Origin: Rhabditophanes sp. KR3021
Taxonomy: Eukaryota > Nematoda > Chromadorea > Rhabditida > Alloionematidae
Direction: 5' to 3'
DNA length: 64,000 nt
Assembly: GCA_963281155.1 (NCBI GenBank)
Contig: CAUJLY010000001.1
Location: 3,782,001-3,846,000, forward strand
The stretch's first letter is position 1. Every line of letters begins with the position of its first letter. Below are positions 46,840 to 58,100 of this stretch, piece after piece. Made by a program: the position numbers and the translations under genes. The notes under the pieces are model-generated. The model saw only the letters and a program-made list of their open reading frames with translations. It was not told where the DNA came from and made no database searches.

Positions 46840-47220
46840 ATGGTTAGAAAAGAGTTTTTTGGGGCCAATAGCTTTGAACATTTTATTGGTTTATTAAATG
46901 TTTATGGATGTGAATGCTGTGGCTATATCACTTTTTTAATCAAAAAGCCGTCGGTTTCCTTAGTGCTAAGGAAGAAGAATACTTGGCTCTTGAAAGTGTA
47001 CATTTTTAGTTTTGTAAGGCTTTAATGGATTGGGTCTTAAAATTGGGAATGGGTAAGCTTAATGGCAAAGTAATCGACAAATTAGTGAAAAAAGCCATGG
47101 ATGTATTTTAAAAGAAGATTTAAAGCTACATAACAAATACATTATCGTTGAATTTAAAAGGGACCACAAAGTTTGGTATGTTTATTCTTTCCTGGGACAA
47201 AAATACATGAACATTTGAAC
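46840..47220 (+). pseudogene. Decayed coding sequence of unknown function
   Basis: Begins with ATG (MVRKEFFGANSFEHFIGLL). The first frame loses protein character near 46950, where another frame gives AVGFLSAKEEEYLALESVHF to a TAG. A third part reads FCKALMDWVLKLGMGKLNGK, then DKLVKKAMDVF and a TAA, then EDLKLHNKYIIVEFKRDHKV and WYVYSFLGQKYMNI. At least two frame changes and two stops. The pieces have ordered secondary-structure character but I cannot name the family with confidence; a tRNA-splicing-endonuclease-like fold was considered and not supported. Confidence 0.4.
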
Positions 47221-47572
47221 TTTACGAAACGCTATTAAAGGGGCTGTTCCGTTATTAATTTAATATCAATCTAATTAAAATCTTTGAACTAGTTAATATT
47301 AATGAAGAAATACAAATGAAACAGACAAATTCACCCTATAAACAAGCAAGAATTCCACTTTAAAGACCATGTATGAATTTAATAGGTTTTAAAAGATTTT
47401 GTTTATTCCAATTTTAGATTAATTCATGGAACAAATTATTAATTATTTCCTATTAATTTAATTTTTGACTAATAAAAAGTGGAAACACCTTGTATTATTA
47501 GTTTATAATTATTGGAACTTATTACATTCAAAATATGAAAAGTAACTCATTCATTTATGGATTTATCTTGAC
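47221..47572. other. Intergenic region
   Basis: Very AT-rich spacer before the SRSX-like receptor; nothing supported. Confidence 0.4.
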
Positions 47573-48757
47573 ATGAAGAATGAAACATTTATTTCAAGTG
47601 CGGCTTCTAATGCCGTAGAAGATGGAGATATTCGCATGATGAATACAGTTATAACTATCATTAAGATCAATTTAATTGGTTTTCCTATTATTGGCTGTTT
47701 CGGAAATGTAAATATAATAATTGCCACTATTAAAAATAAGACTTTACATAACAAATGTTCGTGGTTATTATGCCAACTGGCAGTTTGGCATATATTTTGT
47801 CTTTTATGGGAGTTATTAAGTGGGATTCGATTGATTACAAACACTGCAGCGATGACAAGACGTGATTGCTTTAATTCTATTGCCTTCTATTTATTTTCTG
47901 AATGTATGGGCAAATGGCTAATATTGAGTGTTGCTTTTGATCGTCTTCTTTCAATACTATTTCCGTTCCGAGATGATAGATGGAATCAGCGATTATATTT
48001 GACTTTAATGACAGTACCCGGGGTAGTTTATGGTTGCATTATGATTGTTTCCAACTGGATTTCAATGGATGAAGCCATGGTTATTGTCTGTAACCCTCCA
48101 GCCGCTTACACTAGGAATATCAGCGATATTTGGACGAAAGTGGTTATGATTTTATGTGCCATCTGTGTTGCAACGTACATGGTTATTTATTATTTATTTT
48201 GGAAGATGGGTAATTAAATGCAGTTCAAAATAAATAAATAATTTTATAGGGCCATCATTACAAGGAAAGGATGCCGCAGGATTTACGGTTCAAAGAAAGA
48301 TCGTAATGACTCTCTCAATAAATTTAATATTTTTGTTTGTCAGTTCTATATTATGCTTTGGCTTAATATTTGTCGTCAATAACTTTATGACATTACGTCC
48401 TTTGGTAGTTGAGGCAATCGAAGCATTTGCCGTAATTCCCGGTAGGTACATTAAATTTAAAAGTATAGACAATCTATCAAAATAATCCTTAAATGTATGT
48501 AATAACAAGCCGTATTAATTTTAAAAAACACAATGAAACATTTATTTTAATACAAGGTTCAAACATTTACAGGTCTCGCTGCGTACAGTTGCTATTATTT
48601 CGTGTTATTTTGGAGAAGTACGGAATATAGGAATGCTTTTCTACCACAGTTGAGATGTGATTTCGACTATGCGAATAGAAAAAGAGAAGGCACTATTATG
48701 AATAATGCCTCTTCAGTACGAACAATAAGATTAAGAAACAGTCAAGGTGTTATTTAA
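47573..48757 (+). CDS. SRSX-like seven-TM receptor
   Basis: Three exons, 47573-48209, 48250-48441 and 48573-48757; introns are 40 and 131 nt, both phase 1; 337 aa. TM1 and its loop read FGNVNIIIATIKNKTLHNKC, close to the nematode SRSX consensus (GN.NII.ATI..K.L..KC). TM3 ends SVAFDRLLSILFPFRDDRW, an FDR version of the DRY motif. TM6 and TM7 follow, with a tail RLRNSQGVI. There are N-glycosylation sites at the N-terminus. SRSX proteins are rhodopsin-like chemosensory receptors. Ligand unknown. All splice phases agree and the frame is intact. Confidence 0.82.
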
Positions 48758-49329
48758 TCGAAAGGGTTTTCGATTTGCTTGCCTACAAATATTCTGTAGG
48801 GTTTGTACAATTAAAGAGCAAATCAACCTTATACATATTTTAATTCTGTTGTATAAGACTTATATTCTAAATTTAATCATCACCTTAAGTTTATTTTTAA
48901 CTAGACTCAACAAATTAAAAGGTATTTAATGTTAATATCAATGACGAATCGTTGTTGATACTAACAACCTATTTTATGTACTTGAAAAATTATTAAAAAC
49001 TAAAAAAACGGTGTTTTTACAAAGAGTAATTTCAATTGATAAGAAAGTTATTTATTATTACTCAAATTGACCATGAATGCATTCAAAAATAAAGTGTAGA
49101 CAATGTTTATGTAAGAAGATGACTCTTAGATGTTACCAACAAAAATTTCATGCTGTTTTTGTGAAGCAAAGATTAATTTAGCACAAATAAATATTATTGC
49201 ACTATTTCTCCAAAAAAAGTTATACTAGGATTGTTTTGCAAATTCCAGTTTTTAAATGATCACAATGTGGTGTTTTTTCAGGACGTGAGTATATAGGTTG
49301 CATCATCCAACAACAAGTCATATTGAGCA
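48758..49329. other. Intergenic region
   Basis: AT-rich spacer. GTTTTTTCAG ends near 49281, about 49 nt before the next ATG, a possible acceptor. No gene seen. Confidence 0.5.
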
Positions 49330-50017
49330 ATGATCGTATTTTCAAATAACTTAATTGTCCAAAATGTAAAAAAGGGGATCTTTGTAGGGTCTCTGCTGAC
49401 TCTTATTGGAACCATCTTGTATATTATATTTATTATGTTTGGATATTTCTATTTAGGTGATCCTATAAAGAATGTTGCAAGAAATTTTACAAATCAACGA
49501 TTAATAAATACTTCGAATGATACCAAATTGGATGCTTCTTTATTTCAATATGAAAATAATACAAAACAATATCGAGGAGTATTCATTAGCATGAGTACAT
49601 TTATGTTCATTTGGATTCACATAATTTGCCTAATTCTTCTACTGCTTACTTATTGTGCCAATTTTTTTCTTCTCCCACTATTTTTCGGGTGGTATAATAA
49701 GTTGATCAAAGAAGTTTACCTTGGATTAATAATCGTGGCAGTATTGATATTCTTAACCCATCTGAATATAATTTTGTTCTCTCTTGTTGCAGTTATTGGT
49801 AGGTGAACATTTATTACTTGGTAATTCTTTTTTAGGCCAGTCAGTATTTACTATTTTGTTATGGCTATTTGCATATGCATGTTTCGGCATTGGTCAAATA
49901 ATCTTCATTTTCTATTTGTATACCTCCTACAAGCAAATCAGCATCAACGATCAACAGGCAAATAGGAAAACATTGACTATTCACAATAGTAATGCCATAA
50001 CACATGTCAAATACTAA
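49330..50017 (+). CDS. Four-transmembrane protein of unknown function
   Basis: Two exons, 49330-49798 and 49836-50017; 37-nt intron (gtaggt...ttttttag), phase 1; 216 aa. TM1 LLTLIGTILYIIFIMFGYFY; a loop with three N-glycosylation sites (NFT, NTS, NNT); TM2 FIWIHIICLILLLLTYCANF; TM3 YLGLIIVAVLIFLTHLNIIL; TM4 FTILLWLFAYACFGIGQII; hydrophilic tail. No known domain. The layout resembles 12625-13608 and 16284-16944. Confidence 0.75.
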
Positions 50018-50352
50018 AAATAAATGTTTTGCATTCTAAAAATTCTCGTGATACATTTATTTTTGCTTCCTAATAAAATATTTTTATAAAAGACTACAAT
50101 TAAATAATCAGTCAAGAGGTGTATCACAAACACAATGTAATGAGGTTGTTATTCAAATTATAATTCTACCTCATTCAAACAAGGAAGTAGTATAACATGT
50201 CTAATGTGTTAAACAAAATTTATTTGCCTTTTATTAGCAACAAAATAAAAATATTTTTATTTTTTGGTGAGTTTAAATAAATTAAAATGTACAAATAGTG
50301 AATGACAATAAGATCATTAGAGTATGGCATTATTCAAACAAATAATATGGTT
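50018..50352. other. Intergenic region between convergent genes
   Basis: AT-rich 3' flanks of two facing genes; no coding sequence seen. Confidence 0.5.
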
Positions 50353-50695
50353 TCATTCCCCATCATTTAACAAAATAGTTGTCTTATTAATGGCAAGTTC
50401 AAAAGGTTCAGGTGGATCAGACATATCATCCAATGTCAGGATAATCGCTGTTCTTGCCTACCGCAGCTGATTCTAAAATACATCTTTTTATGTTCTTATA
50501 AGTATTTTTCCAATTGCTTTCCATGACTGTCAAATGGAGTTTTGTATTAATTTCCTCTATTTTCCCATGACCTCCTTTAATCTCATGAACACTGAAAGTG
50601 CATTCATCTAATGCTGCCATCTTGTCCGAATTACTAAAGAGCAATTGTAGCGAAGATGGAATACCACTTTCTTCCTCAAAACAATATAAGCTGTA
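50353..50695 (-). CDS. Conserved-looking protein of unknown function, one frame break, start uncertain
   Basis: The frame reads YSLYCFEEESGIPSSLQLLF, then MAALDECTFSVHEIKGGHGK and LHLTVMESNWKNTYKNIKRC, and stops at 50426 with YPDIG. Removing one C in the CC at about 50440 would instead lead into DDMSDPPEPFELAINKTTIL and a TGA at 50353-50355. The continuation is so protein-like that this is the likely true end. The ATG at 50618-50620 is the only in-frame start; the frame stays open upstream to a possible acceptor at 50696, so an upstream exon may exist. No family named. It is head-to-head with RBM34. Confidence 0.5.
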
Positions 50696-50707
50696 CTGTT
50701 GATTTAC

Positions 50708-50722
50708 CCACTTTTAAAGTGG
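50708..50722. promoter_or_regulatory. Near-palindrome between head-to-head genes
   Basis: CCACTTTTAAAGTGG has 7-bp inverted arms around one base. It lies in the roughly 130-nt gap between the minus-strand gene and RBM34 and could be a shared promoter element. Function is inference. Confidence 0.3.
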
Positions 50723-50831
50723 CTGATTCTTGAAACGACGTTTATTGGTAGAACGTTCGTTCAATAAAAGAATTGTGTTTAATATTTGAAAATAAACTTT
50801 TGTAATATTTAGTAGAATATTTGTTATTAAA

Positions 50832-51848
50832 ATGGCTTCTAATTATAAACCTGGGCAATTAACCGCCGCTATTTTTGGGAACGATTCAGATGTCGATGAG
50901 GTCGAATCAGAAAATGAGAAATGTGAATTTGTCCCCACTGTAGGAAAAATGATAGTAGACACTGACAAAGCTATTAACATGGAAAAAGACAAGAAGCATC
51001 AAGTTAGAGTTGAGCATAAGTAAGTATAATTTACATAATCAAAAATTTAAAATTGTTTTAGACAAAAAATGCAAAAGAAATTAGATGATGTAAAAGAACG
51101 TGACGACGAATGTCCAAGAACACTGTTTGTTGGAAATGCTCCATTGACCGCTACTAGAGATAGAATTAGAAACGTTTTCCAACACTTTGGCAAAATTGAA
51201 TCTGTCAGAATTCGTAATGTCATGCCGATAAAAGAAAAACTTGGGGCCAAAGTTGCTGGTAAAACAAATAAATTTAACGAAAATCAAAAATCTTTAACAT
51301 TTTATGTGAAGTATGAAAAGGAAGAATCAGTTGGCAAAGTGTTAGAACAAGTGGTCCATGAATTAGATGGTAACAGGCTTATTGTCAATGGAGCCGCTCA
51401 AACAGAGTATGATTCGAACAGTTCAGTATTCTGTGGAAATTTATTCCGTGGCCTTACTGAAGATGAATTGATTAAGCATTTTTCATCCTGTGGTGAAGTT
51501 CGCGGGGTTCGTATTGTCAGAGACAAAGAAACTCACCAAGGAATCGGCATCGCCTATGTAAATTTCGTTGATCCAGATTCAGTTATAAATGCACTCAACA
51601 TGAATGGTACAAAATTAAAGAAAAGACCAATGCGTGTTTCGAAAATCTTAAAGAAAAAAGATCGTCCTGCTTTCAATCCCAAGGATAAGAATAAGGGATA
51701 TAATAAATTCCAAAATAAAGGAAAGAATGGCCAAAACAACAAAGATGGTAAAGAGGGAAACCTCGGAGTATCTAATCATTCTAAGAAGATTGTTAAGAAG
51801 ATCAAGAAAAGACATGGGGATAATAAGAAAACTTCAATGATGGCTTAA
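50832..51848 (+). CDS. RBM34: RBM34-family nucleolar RNA-binding protein
   Basis: Two exons, 50832-51019 and 51062-51848, with a 42-nt intron (phase 2), giving 324 aa. Two RRM domains: the first around TLFVGNAPLTATRDRIRNVF, with the long basic insertion typical of RBM34/Nop12 (IRNVMPIKEKLGAKVAGK); the second around SVFCGNLFRGLTEDELIKHF with GIGIAYVNFV as its RNP1 equivalent. A Lys/Asn-rich C-terminal tail follows. Yeast Nop12 acts in pre-25S rRNA processing; a nucleolar role is inferred. AATAAA at about 51894 is a likely poly-A signal. ATTTAG ends 19 nt before the ATG. Confidence 0.92.
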
Positions 51849-52237
51849 TCTTTAATCTCCCTTTTTGTTTGTTATAATGTTTTGTTGTGTTTTGAATAAA
51901 CTTTTTTGATTTTATATGATTTTGATAACTACTTAAATTATACAGCAATATATTTAAAAAATCAAATAACAGTGCCTTGGTATATAAGCTATTTTCTCGA
52001 AAAATTATAATATCCTCAAATTAGATAACACTCAAAAGAAGCTACATGTTTTGCAAAATGATTACACCTAATTCAAATATTTTGGATGTACTATGTTTTG
52101 AATGGCTTTTATGCCTACTATTTTTGTATAATTTGCCTGCCAACGTTACTTAATACGCTACTATAAATAAAAGTTCATTTCATTTGTATCTTGTATGACT
52201 AATTATTTGAATCAGCTATTAATATATATTATTTAGA
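51849..52237. other. Intergenic region
   Basis: AT-rich 3' flank of RBM34; no gene seen. Confidence 0.5.
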
Positions 52238-52722
52238 ATGCAATCTATTCCTTCTGTTGGTCTACGTGAATTTCTTTTTGAAGATTCTTCAAGAAAACAA
52301 CAATTCGTTAAAGACACTGGTGCCGCTTTTTCCCAGATTCGTTTTGTAGCTTTAAATGGGCATTTTTGGAGAATGATTTAGTTTCTAATTTGTATTCTGA
52401 AATCGAGCAATTTTTTAATTCAAGACAAAGGTGAATATAAAATCGAAGGAATAGGATGCCAGAGAGATTTTGTAAGTTTCAAAAGAATATGCCAAAGGAA
52501 GGTCATAGGGAAATCTTGGGGAATTTTTTTTATTTTGGACGACATCTAAGCGAAGGATCTAAGTACGAAAGTATATATCCTCCAAATGTTGGTGTCACAG
52601 AACTACCTAAATTGCCTTGAAAGATGTGCTGAGGAACTAATCCTAAATTTTTTGCTGCCATATCAGCTGGGGGAATATTTAAACGAAGGTTTAGTTGATT
52701 TAGGTCTAATCAAGCCATAATT
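52238..52722 (+). pseudogene. Relic of an isopenicillin-N-synthase-like 2OG-Fe(II) oxygenase, bacterial type
   Basis: The first frame reads MQSIPSVGLREFLFEDSSRK, then FVKDTGAAFSQIRFVALNGH, and stops. Later frames give ENDLVSNLYSEIEQFFNS, then YKIEGIGCQRDFVSF, then SKEYAKGRS, then GNLGEFF, then FYFGRHLSEGSKYESIYPPN and VGVTELPKL. In order and spacing this is the N-terminal half of bacterial IPNS-family non-haem iron oxygenases (IPSVDL..FL...; F...IGF.....H; KYEI...GQRGY.SFGKE.AKG). The catalytic HxD...H part is missing, and stops and shifts cut the rest, so it cannot be active. TATTTAG precedes the ATG by 2 nt, as if it had once been adapted to local splicing. The family call comes from memory of the motif order. 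Confidence 0.65.
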
Positions 52723-52782
52723 TTATTTAATTTCAAAAAATATGATAATAACTTTGTAGCATGTATAATAAATGCATTTATC

Positions 52783-53142
52783 TTATTTTTCTTTGACAAT
52801 AGTTAAAGCCGTGGATGCCAATCCAATTCCGTCAACAACTTTTTCATTATCCGCAATATACGTGCCGAAATCACTTTCTTTCAAATTATCAATTGTCAAA
52901 AGTCCACTAGAACTTAACACTCCTGACGAGTTCATTTTATTTTTGTCCTTAGACATTTTCGCTTTTGGTGATAGTATATACTCCTTTTCAAAAGTGCCTT
53001 TGTGTAGTTTATACAATTCTTTGACATCTGGTCCGAAATTGAAGGAAACATTTGATCCTAATTTTGCCTTTAGAAAAACTGTTGCCTGAAACGTGACGGT
53101 AAAATATAATACAAATAATAAGAACAGTATATTTTTCAACAT
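52783..53142 (-). CDS. Small secreted Ig-like protein without cysteines
   Basis: Single exon, 119 aa. Signal peptide (MLKNILFLLFVLYFTVTFQA) and one domain with Ig V-set rhythm: GSNVSFNFG (B strand), SGLLTIDNLKESDFGTYIA (E-F strands with the D.G.Y tyrosine-corner pattern), ending ALTIVKEK (G strand). The B- and F-strand cysteines that normally make the disulfide are absent (Phe and Ile in their places), and there are no cysteines in the mature chain. Similar short secreted Ig-like proteins are common in nematodes. Function unknown. Confidence 0.7.
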   Translation of the reverse strand: MLKNILFLLFVLYFTVTFQATVFLKAKLGSNVSFNFGPDVKELYKLHKGTFEKEYILSPKAKMSKDKNKMNSSGVLSSSGLLTIDNLKESDFGTYIADNEKVVDGIGLASTALTIVKEK

Positions 53143-53307
53143 TATGATAAGGTTGGAAAATATTTTTCACTTTTTATGCATTACAATTAACATTGTAAAA
53201 TTACTTTTTACTTCAAATGTAAAGAATTGTAAATTATAAACTGACGTAGAAATAACTTTATTATTACAGAACCAACAACAAATTAACCCAAAAATAAATG
53301 TAAATAA

Positions 53308-54399
53308 TTAACGCAAACTCAATGCAGGGTTCGTATTGTTTTGAACCACTGATCTGACTTTAGGGACAACAACTTTTTTTGTGCTTTTTCCAAACAAGAA
53401 AAACAACTGACGAATCTTTTTAGAAAGAATTAAGAGTGAAATAGGTAAGAAGCAGAACAACAGGTTGCACATCCACGCTTTAAGGCTGAGCGCGATATAA
53501 TAGAGTGAGGGGTCCGATATAGTCGCTGTTGCGAAATTGAAGTATAAATTGATGATCAGATGCAGAAATTGAATGAAAGAAGTGATGCAAATAAAGATCA
53601 TGAATTTTAAGCCGGTTGTAACCTTAGTCTTTTCACTTATTTTGAATACCTTAGTCTCTTTTTTGAGACGAATCAGTTTGATAATCGTTCCTACACTTGT
53701 GGCAATGGATAAAATAATAAAAATTGAGAAGAAAATTATGCAATTTAGAGCATTACTTGTGCCTTTAATCCAAGGTTCGTATGCCAAGAAGTATGTTTGA
53801 ACCTGATTCGTCATTCTTAGATCTAATTTGAAAAACCGAGTTCTTGAGCCGAAGAGATAGAAGGTTGGAAATGCACTTATTATAAAGATTGTTGCAATAA
53901 AATATCTGAATGTTTTTTGAATCCACTAAAAAATTAAACACTATATTCTTTATTACTCCATACTTACCGTTGGACCGCTAACCGTAAATAAAACCATTAC
54001 TAGCCTGATAAATGAAAGATAAAAGCCAAGTGCAAACTGGCATGAGGTAAAATAATATTGAAGTGCATACACGGGGGTCCAATGCCATGTGAAGTTGTCC
54101 GAAAATTGAGCGGCGATAGATGCAAATCCTGGATACAGTCCAATAACATAGCATGGAACCTGGACAAAATGAGATAAACAGTCAACAATGCCACTTATTA
54201 CAACGGCCGAATAAAACGGTGTCTTAAGCTCTTCAATTGTTTTTCGGTATCGTAATATTTGAGTAATGAGAATTGCATAAGCAATATAAAACAAAATTCC
54301 AACAATAAAATGGACTACCACACTTAAAGTGCTCATCTCTACTGTAACGAACGGCAGTATCGCCTGAATTTGATGTATTAGCAAATTACTATCATTCAT
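53308..54399 (-). CDS. Seven-TM receptor, nematode chemoreceptor-like
   Basis: Two exons, 53968-54399 and 53308-53925; 42-nt intron (phase 0); 349 aa. TMs: VVVHFIVGILFYIAYAILI, YSAVVISGIVDCLSHFVQV, FALGFYLSFIRLVMVLF, RYFIATIFIISAFPTFYLF, IIFFSIFIILSIATSVGTI, FMIFICITSFIQFLHLIIN and NLLFCFLPISLLILSKKI. A basic third loop (RLKKETKVFK) and tail fit a GPCR. There is no DRY motif; the FIR after TM3 and general layout resemble nematode SRG/SRX-type receptors. It is not closely similar to the gene at 20181. TTATAG ends 2 nt before the ATG. Confidence 0.75.
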
Positions 54400-54402
54400 A
54401 CC

Positions 54403-55122
54403 TATAACGAAGTCTATTAATTAAGTTGTAAAAGTCGCTATTTTGATTTATTAAATCACACTTTATTTATCATTACGTAAGAATATAAAAGTATCATAAT
54501 TACTGAGTACTCTTATGTAAAGAGTGAAAAGGTGCGGGTATGCATTATGGCACATAAATTTATTCCTGTTAAAGCTTATAAAAATCTTAATTACACTCCT
54601 CTGAGCGGTATCGGTAAAAGAGGGAAATTAAAAAGTTTATCATTTGATTGGCAATGAAATGATATTAACTTTTCTTAGAAAAAATACTAGGTCTATCACG
54701 CTATTTGTTATTTATAAAAATTCTTTAAATTGTAGTTTGGGAAAGTTCAGCCTGATATTTGGGATTCATTGAATGGAAATTGGTTAATTTATTACCATTT
54801 TATGAAACAATGAGTCGAACATGCCCTTCTTGATATTTTACAGGACAATAATTAACTTTTAACGGATACGACTTATAAAATATAAAAGTACTGGTGATAT
54901 TACAAATGCCGTGCTTACTCCAAAATGCAATTTACAATTAATTATATTTAGAGTGAGTTAACTTCCTTACAATAATACTTTACTTGCTCTTAGAACACGA
55001 AGTGTCCGAAGATTACAATGCTATGTGTAAGCAAAAATGGTTATATCCATGTACTTAAAAATAATTTATTAAAATGCGAATTCCATGAGTAAATCATAAA
55101 TAGAAGGAAAAATTAAAGAACT
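54403..55122. other. Intergenic region
   Basis: AT-rich, between the GPCR start and the CAD 3' end. No gene seen. Confidence 0.5.
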
Positions 55123-58100
55123 TTAAATTTGATCTCCTTTCAAAATAAGAGCTAAAATAGCCATACGAACATAGACTCCATTATCCATTTGTCTGAAGTA
55201 AGCAGCTCTTTGGTCATGATCAAGTTCAGTTGAAATTTCATCAACACGAGGAAGTGGATGAAGGACAATAGGTAATTCTCTCTGTGGGCCAAAGGCATTT
55301 GGCTCTTCAGTTTCATTTGTGCGGGAGTCATTTAGAATCTTTGGTGTAAGAATGAATTTACCCTTAACAGCTTCGTATGATTCGGCATTCGAGAATCTCT
55401 CCTTTTGTACTCGAGTCATGTACACTACATCCACATCTTTAATTCCATCCTCAAGGCAATTAAACACCTTAACAACAAAGTTGCTATGCTTCTTAACATA
55501 TTCCACAATGTGGCTAGGCATTCCGAGTTCTTCTACTGGGGATACAAAGTGTAGAGTGATTCCAGAATATACACAAAGGAGTTTGGCTAACGAGTGGACT
55601 GTTCTACCATTCTTCAAATCACCAACAAGTGCAATTGTCAAATTGTTAACTGTTCCAAGTTCATTACGGATCGTAAAGATATCAAGTAATGCTTGCGTTG
55701 GATGTTGACCCGCTCCATCGCCGGCATTGATAACCGGCTTTTCTGAAACCTTGACAGCTCTTTCGGCTGAGCCGACTTCTGGATGACGGAGTACGAGCAG
55801 ATGAGTATATCTACTCATAGTCATAACTGTATCTTCCAAAGATTCCCCCTTCACAACAGATGACGATTGAGAGTCCATGCAAATTACACTTCCCCCTAAT
55901 TGTTGCATCGCAGCTTGGAAAGAACAACTCGTTCTGGTTGAAGGTTCATAAAAAATACACCCCATCCGATATCCTTGTAAAACATTGAGTGTATTTTTGT
56001 TTCTAAAAATGTCTTTTCTAAACTTTTCCGCCACACTCATGATTAAATGAACCAATTTTTTGTCTAAACTCTCCACGCTAATCAAACTTTGTCCGAGTAA
56101 TAAAGTAGTCAGAGTTTTGTCAAATTCGGCTTCCTTTACTTCAGCAACATGTTCGTCATCCGAAGTGACGGCACTGCCATCAAAGGTGACAACACTATTA
56201 TCATCAACTGCCTTTACTTTGTCTTGGTTTTGGTTTAGCTTAATGTTTCTACCAAATCCTGGCTCGACTAATATTCTTCCATCAACGTACACTTCTTCTC
56301 CTCTGATAACAACTTTCTTAACACATCCCTTCATTTTCATCCCGGCAAATGGCGTCCATTGGGCTTTTGATAATCCGCCATTACCAGGAATCACCCATTC
56401 TTCATTCAAATCAACCTCGACAAATGTTTCTTCTTGGTCTGGTATCTGGAAAATACGCTTAGGATTAGTGTGCAGTCTTTCAACCAATTGATCCAGTGTC
56501 AATTTGCCCTTGGAAACTGCCGTCAGCATCAGTGGTAACATGTACTCGACTCCTGGAAAACCGGGAGGAGGATTTGCTGAAGTCTTTTCTTGAACGGTGT
56601 GAGGGGCGTGATCCGTTGCAAAACAATCAATGTACTTCAGATTCTCCCATAGCGCCTTAACATCTTCGTTTTCAGCCAATTTAGGCCTGACTTCTCTTGT
56701 TCCTTCTGGTAAATCAGACTCGATCAAGAAGAGATGGTGAGGCGCCACCTCACAAGTCACATTCCATCCTTGTTCCTTGGCATTTCTAATCAATTCGATC
56801 TCTTCTTTTCTGGCAACATGACAAATGTGAACAGAATGGCCTGATAAGTTCGAAATAGCCAAAACAGCAGCTAGAGTTTCTTTTTCGGCATGGCAAACGA
56901 TTGGCTTGTCTTTGGGATAATTTTGGAAGTGTTCCATCCAGTCAGAGATATTGTTCATCTTGAGTGTTGAGAAGGTATCATTCAGATACATTTTAAGGCC
57001 ACAAGCTTTGTAAGCTAATTTAGATGCTCCCACGGCATTGGTCGAAGTCGCTCCTACAAACAGGCCATAATCAACGACTGCTCCTTTGGAAGCTAAGGCC
57101 TCGACCTTGTTAAATGTTTCCAAGTCAATTAGGGAAGGATTGGTATTTGGCATAGCTAGAATAGTTGTCATTCCTCCAGCCAAGGCAGCTCTTGTTCCTG
57201 AAAGCCAAGTTTCTTTGTGTTCACCGCCTGGTTCTCTCATATGAACATGAACATCAATTAATCCTGGAATACGACGTAGATTGGCTGTTGAGATGGCATC
57301 AATTTCAGCGTTAACTGACGGTCTAAACCCTTCCAGTCTCATCGCTTCAATCATCAGCTTAGCACACTTGATATCGGTGATCAAAGGAATTCCGTTGTCA
57401 ATAGCCATTCGCCTTGTCTTGTATCCATATGTGCAAAATGCGGATACTCGATAAGATCCATTTCCCTTGATGGGTAGATTGATCATTAAGTGAATATCTT
57501 TGTTGGATAAGAAGTCACTGATGTTTTTGGTAACAGCGGCACTCTTTTCATTGGTGAAATCTTCTACAAACGGCCAGTCGATGGTTTGGATTTTGATTCC
57601 TTCAGATTGGAAATAATCGGCTGTTCCTTTTGACGCTAACAACTCAAATCCGAGTTCTTCTAGTGTTTTGACGCTTCCCAGCATTTCTTGTTTGTTATGA
57701 AAGCCACCAACAGACAGGAAAATGGTTTTTTTTGGAACTACAAAGCCGGTACTAAGAAGGCCCTTCAAATAAGCCTCGTACCTATTTTTGCCAAAACAAG
57801 CCACTTCTCCGGTTGAAGCCATCTCAACTCCTTGGATCACATCAGCCCCTGCTAATCTTGAAAACGAAAACTGAGGTACCTTTACTCCAACTTTGGTCAC
57901 TACATTTCTTCCAAACACTACATTTGACGGCTTAATTTGGGTTTTGAGGGCAGGTTGGTCTGCACACATCATAATTCTTGTAGCCATCGCAACAAAATCA
58001 AAGTTTAGTGTCTTGGAAACGAAGGGGAAGCTTCTGGATACTCTTAGATTACACTCAATAACCTTTAATTCATTGTCTTTGGCAATAACTTGTAAATTAA

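Noticed and set aside
46840..47220. tRNA-splicing endonuclease subunit
   Set aside because: A loose likeness of FLSAKEEEYLALES to the TSEN54/TSEN2 helix was seen, but the rest does not follow the family.
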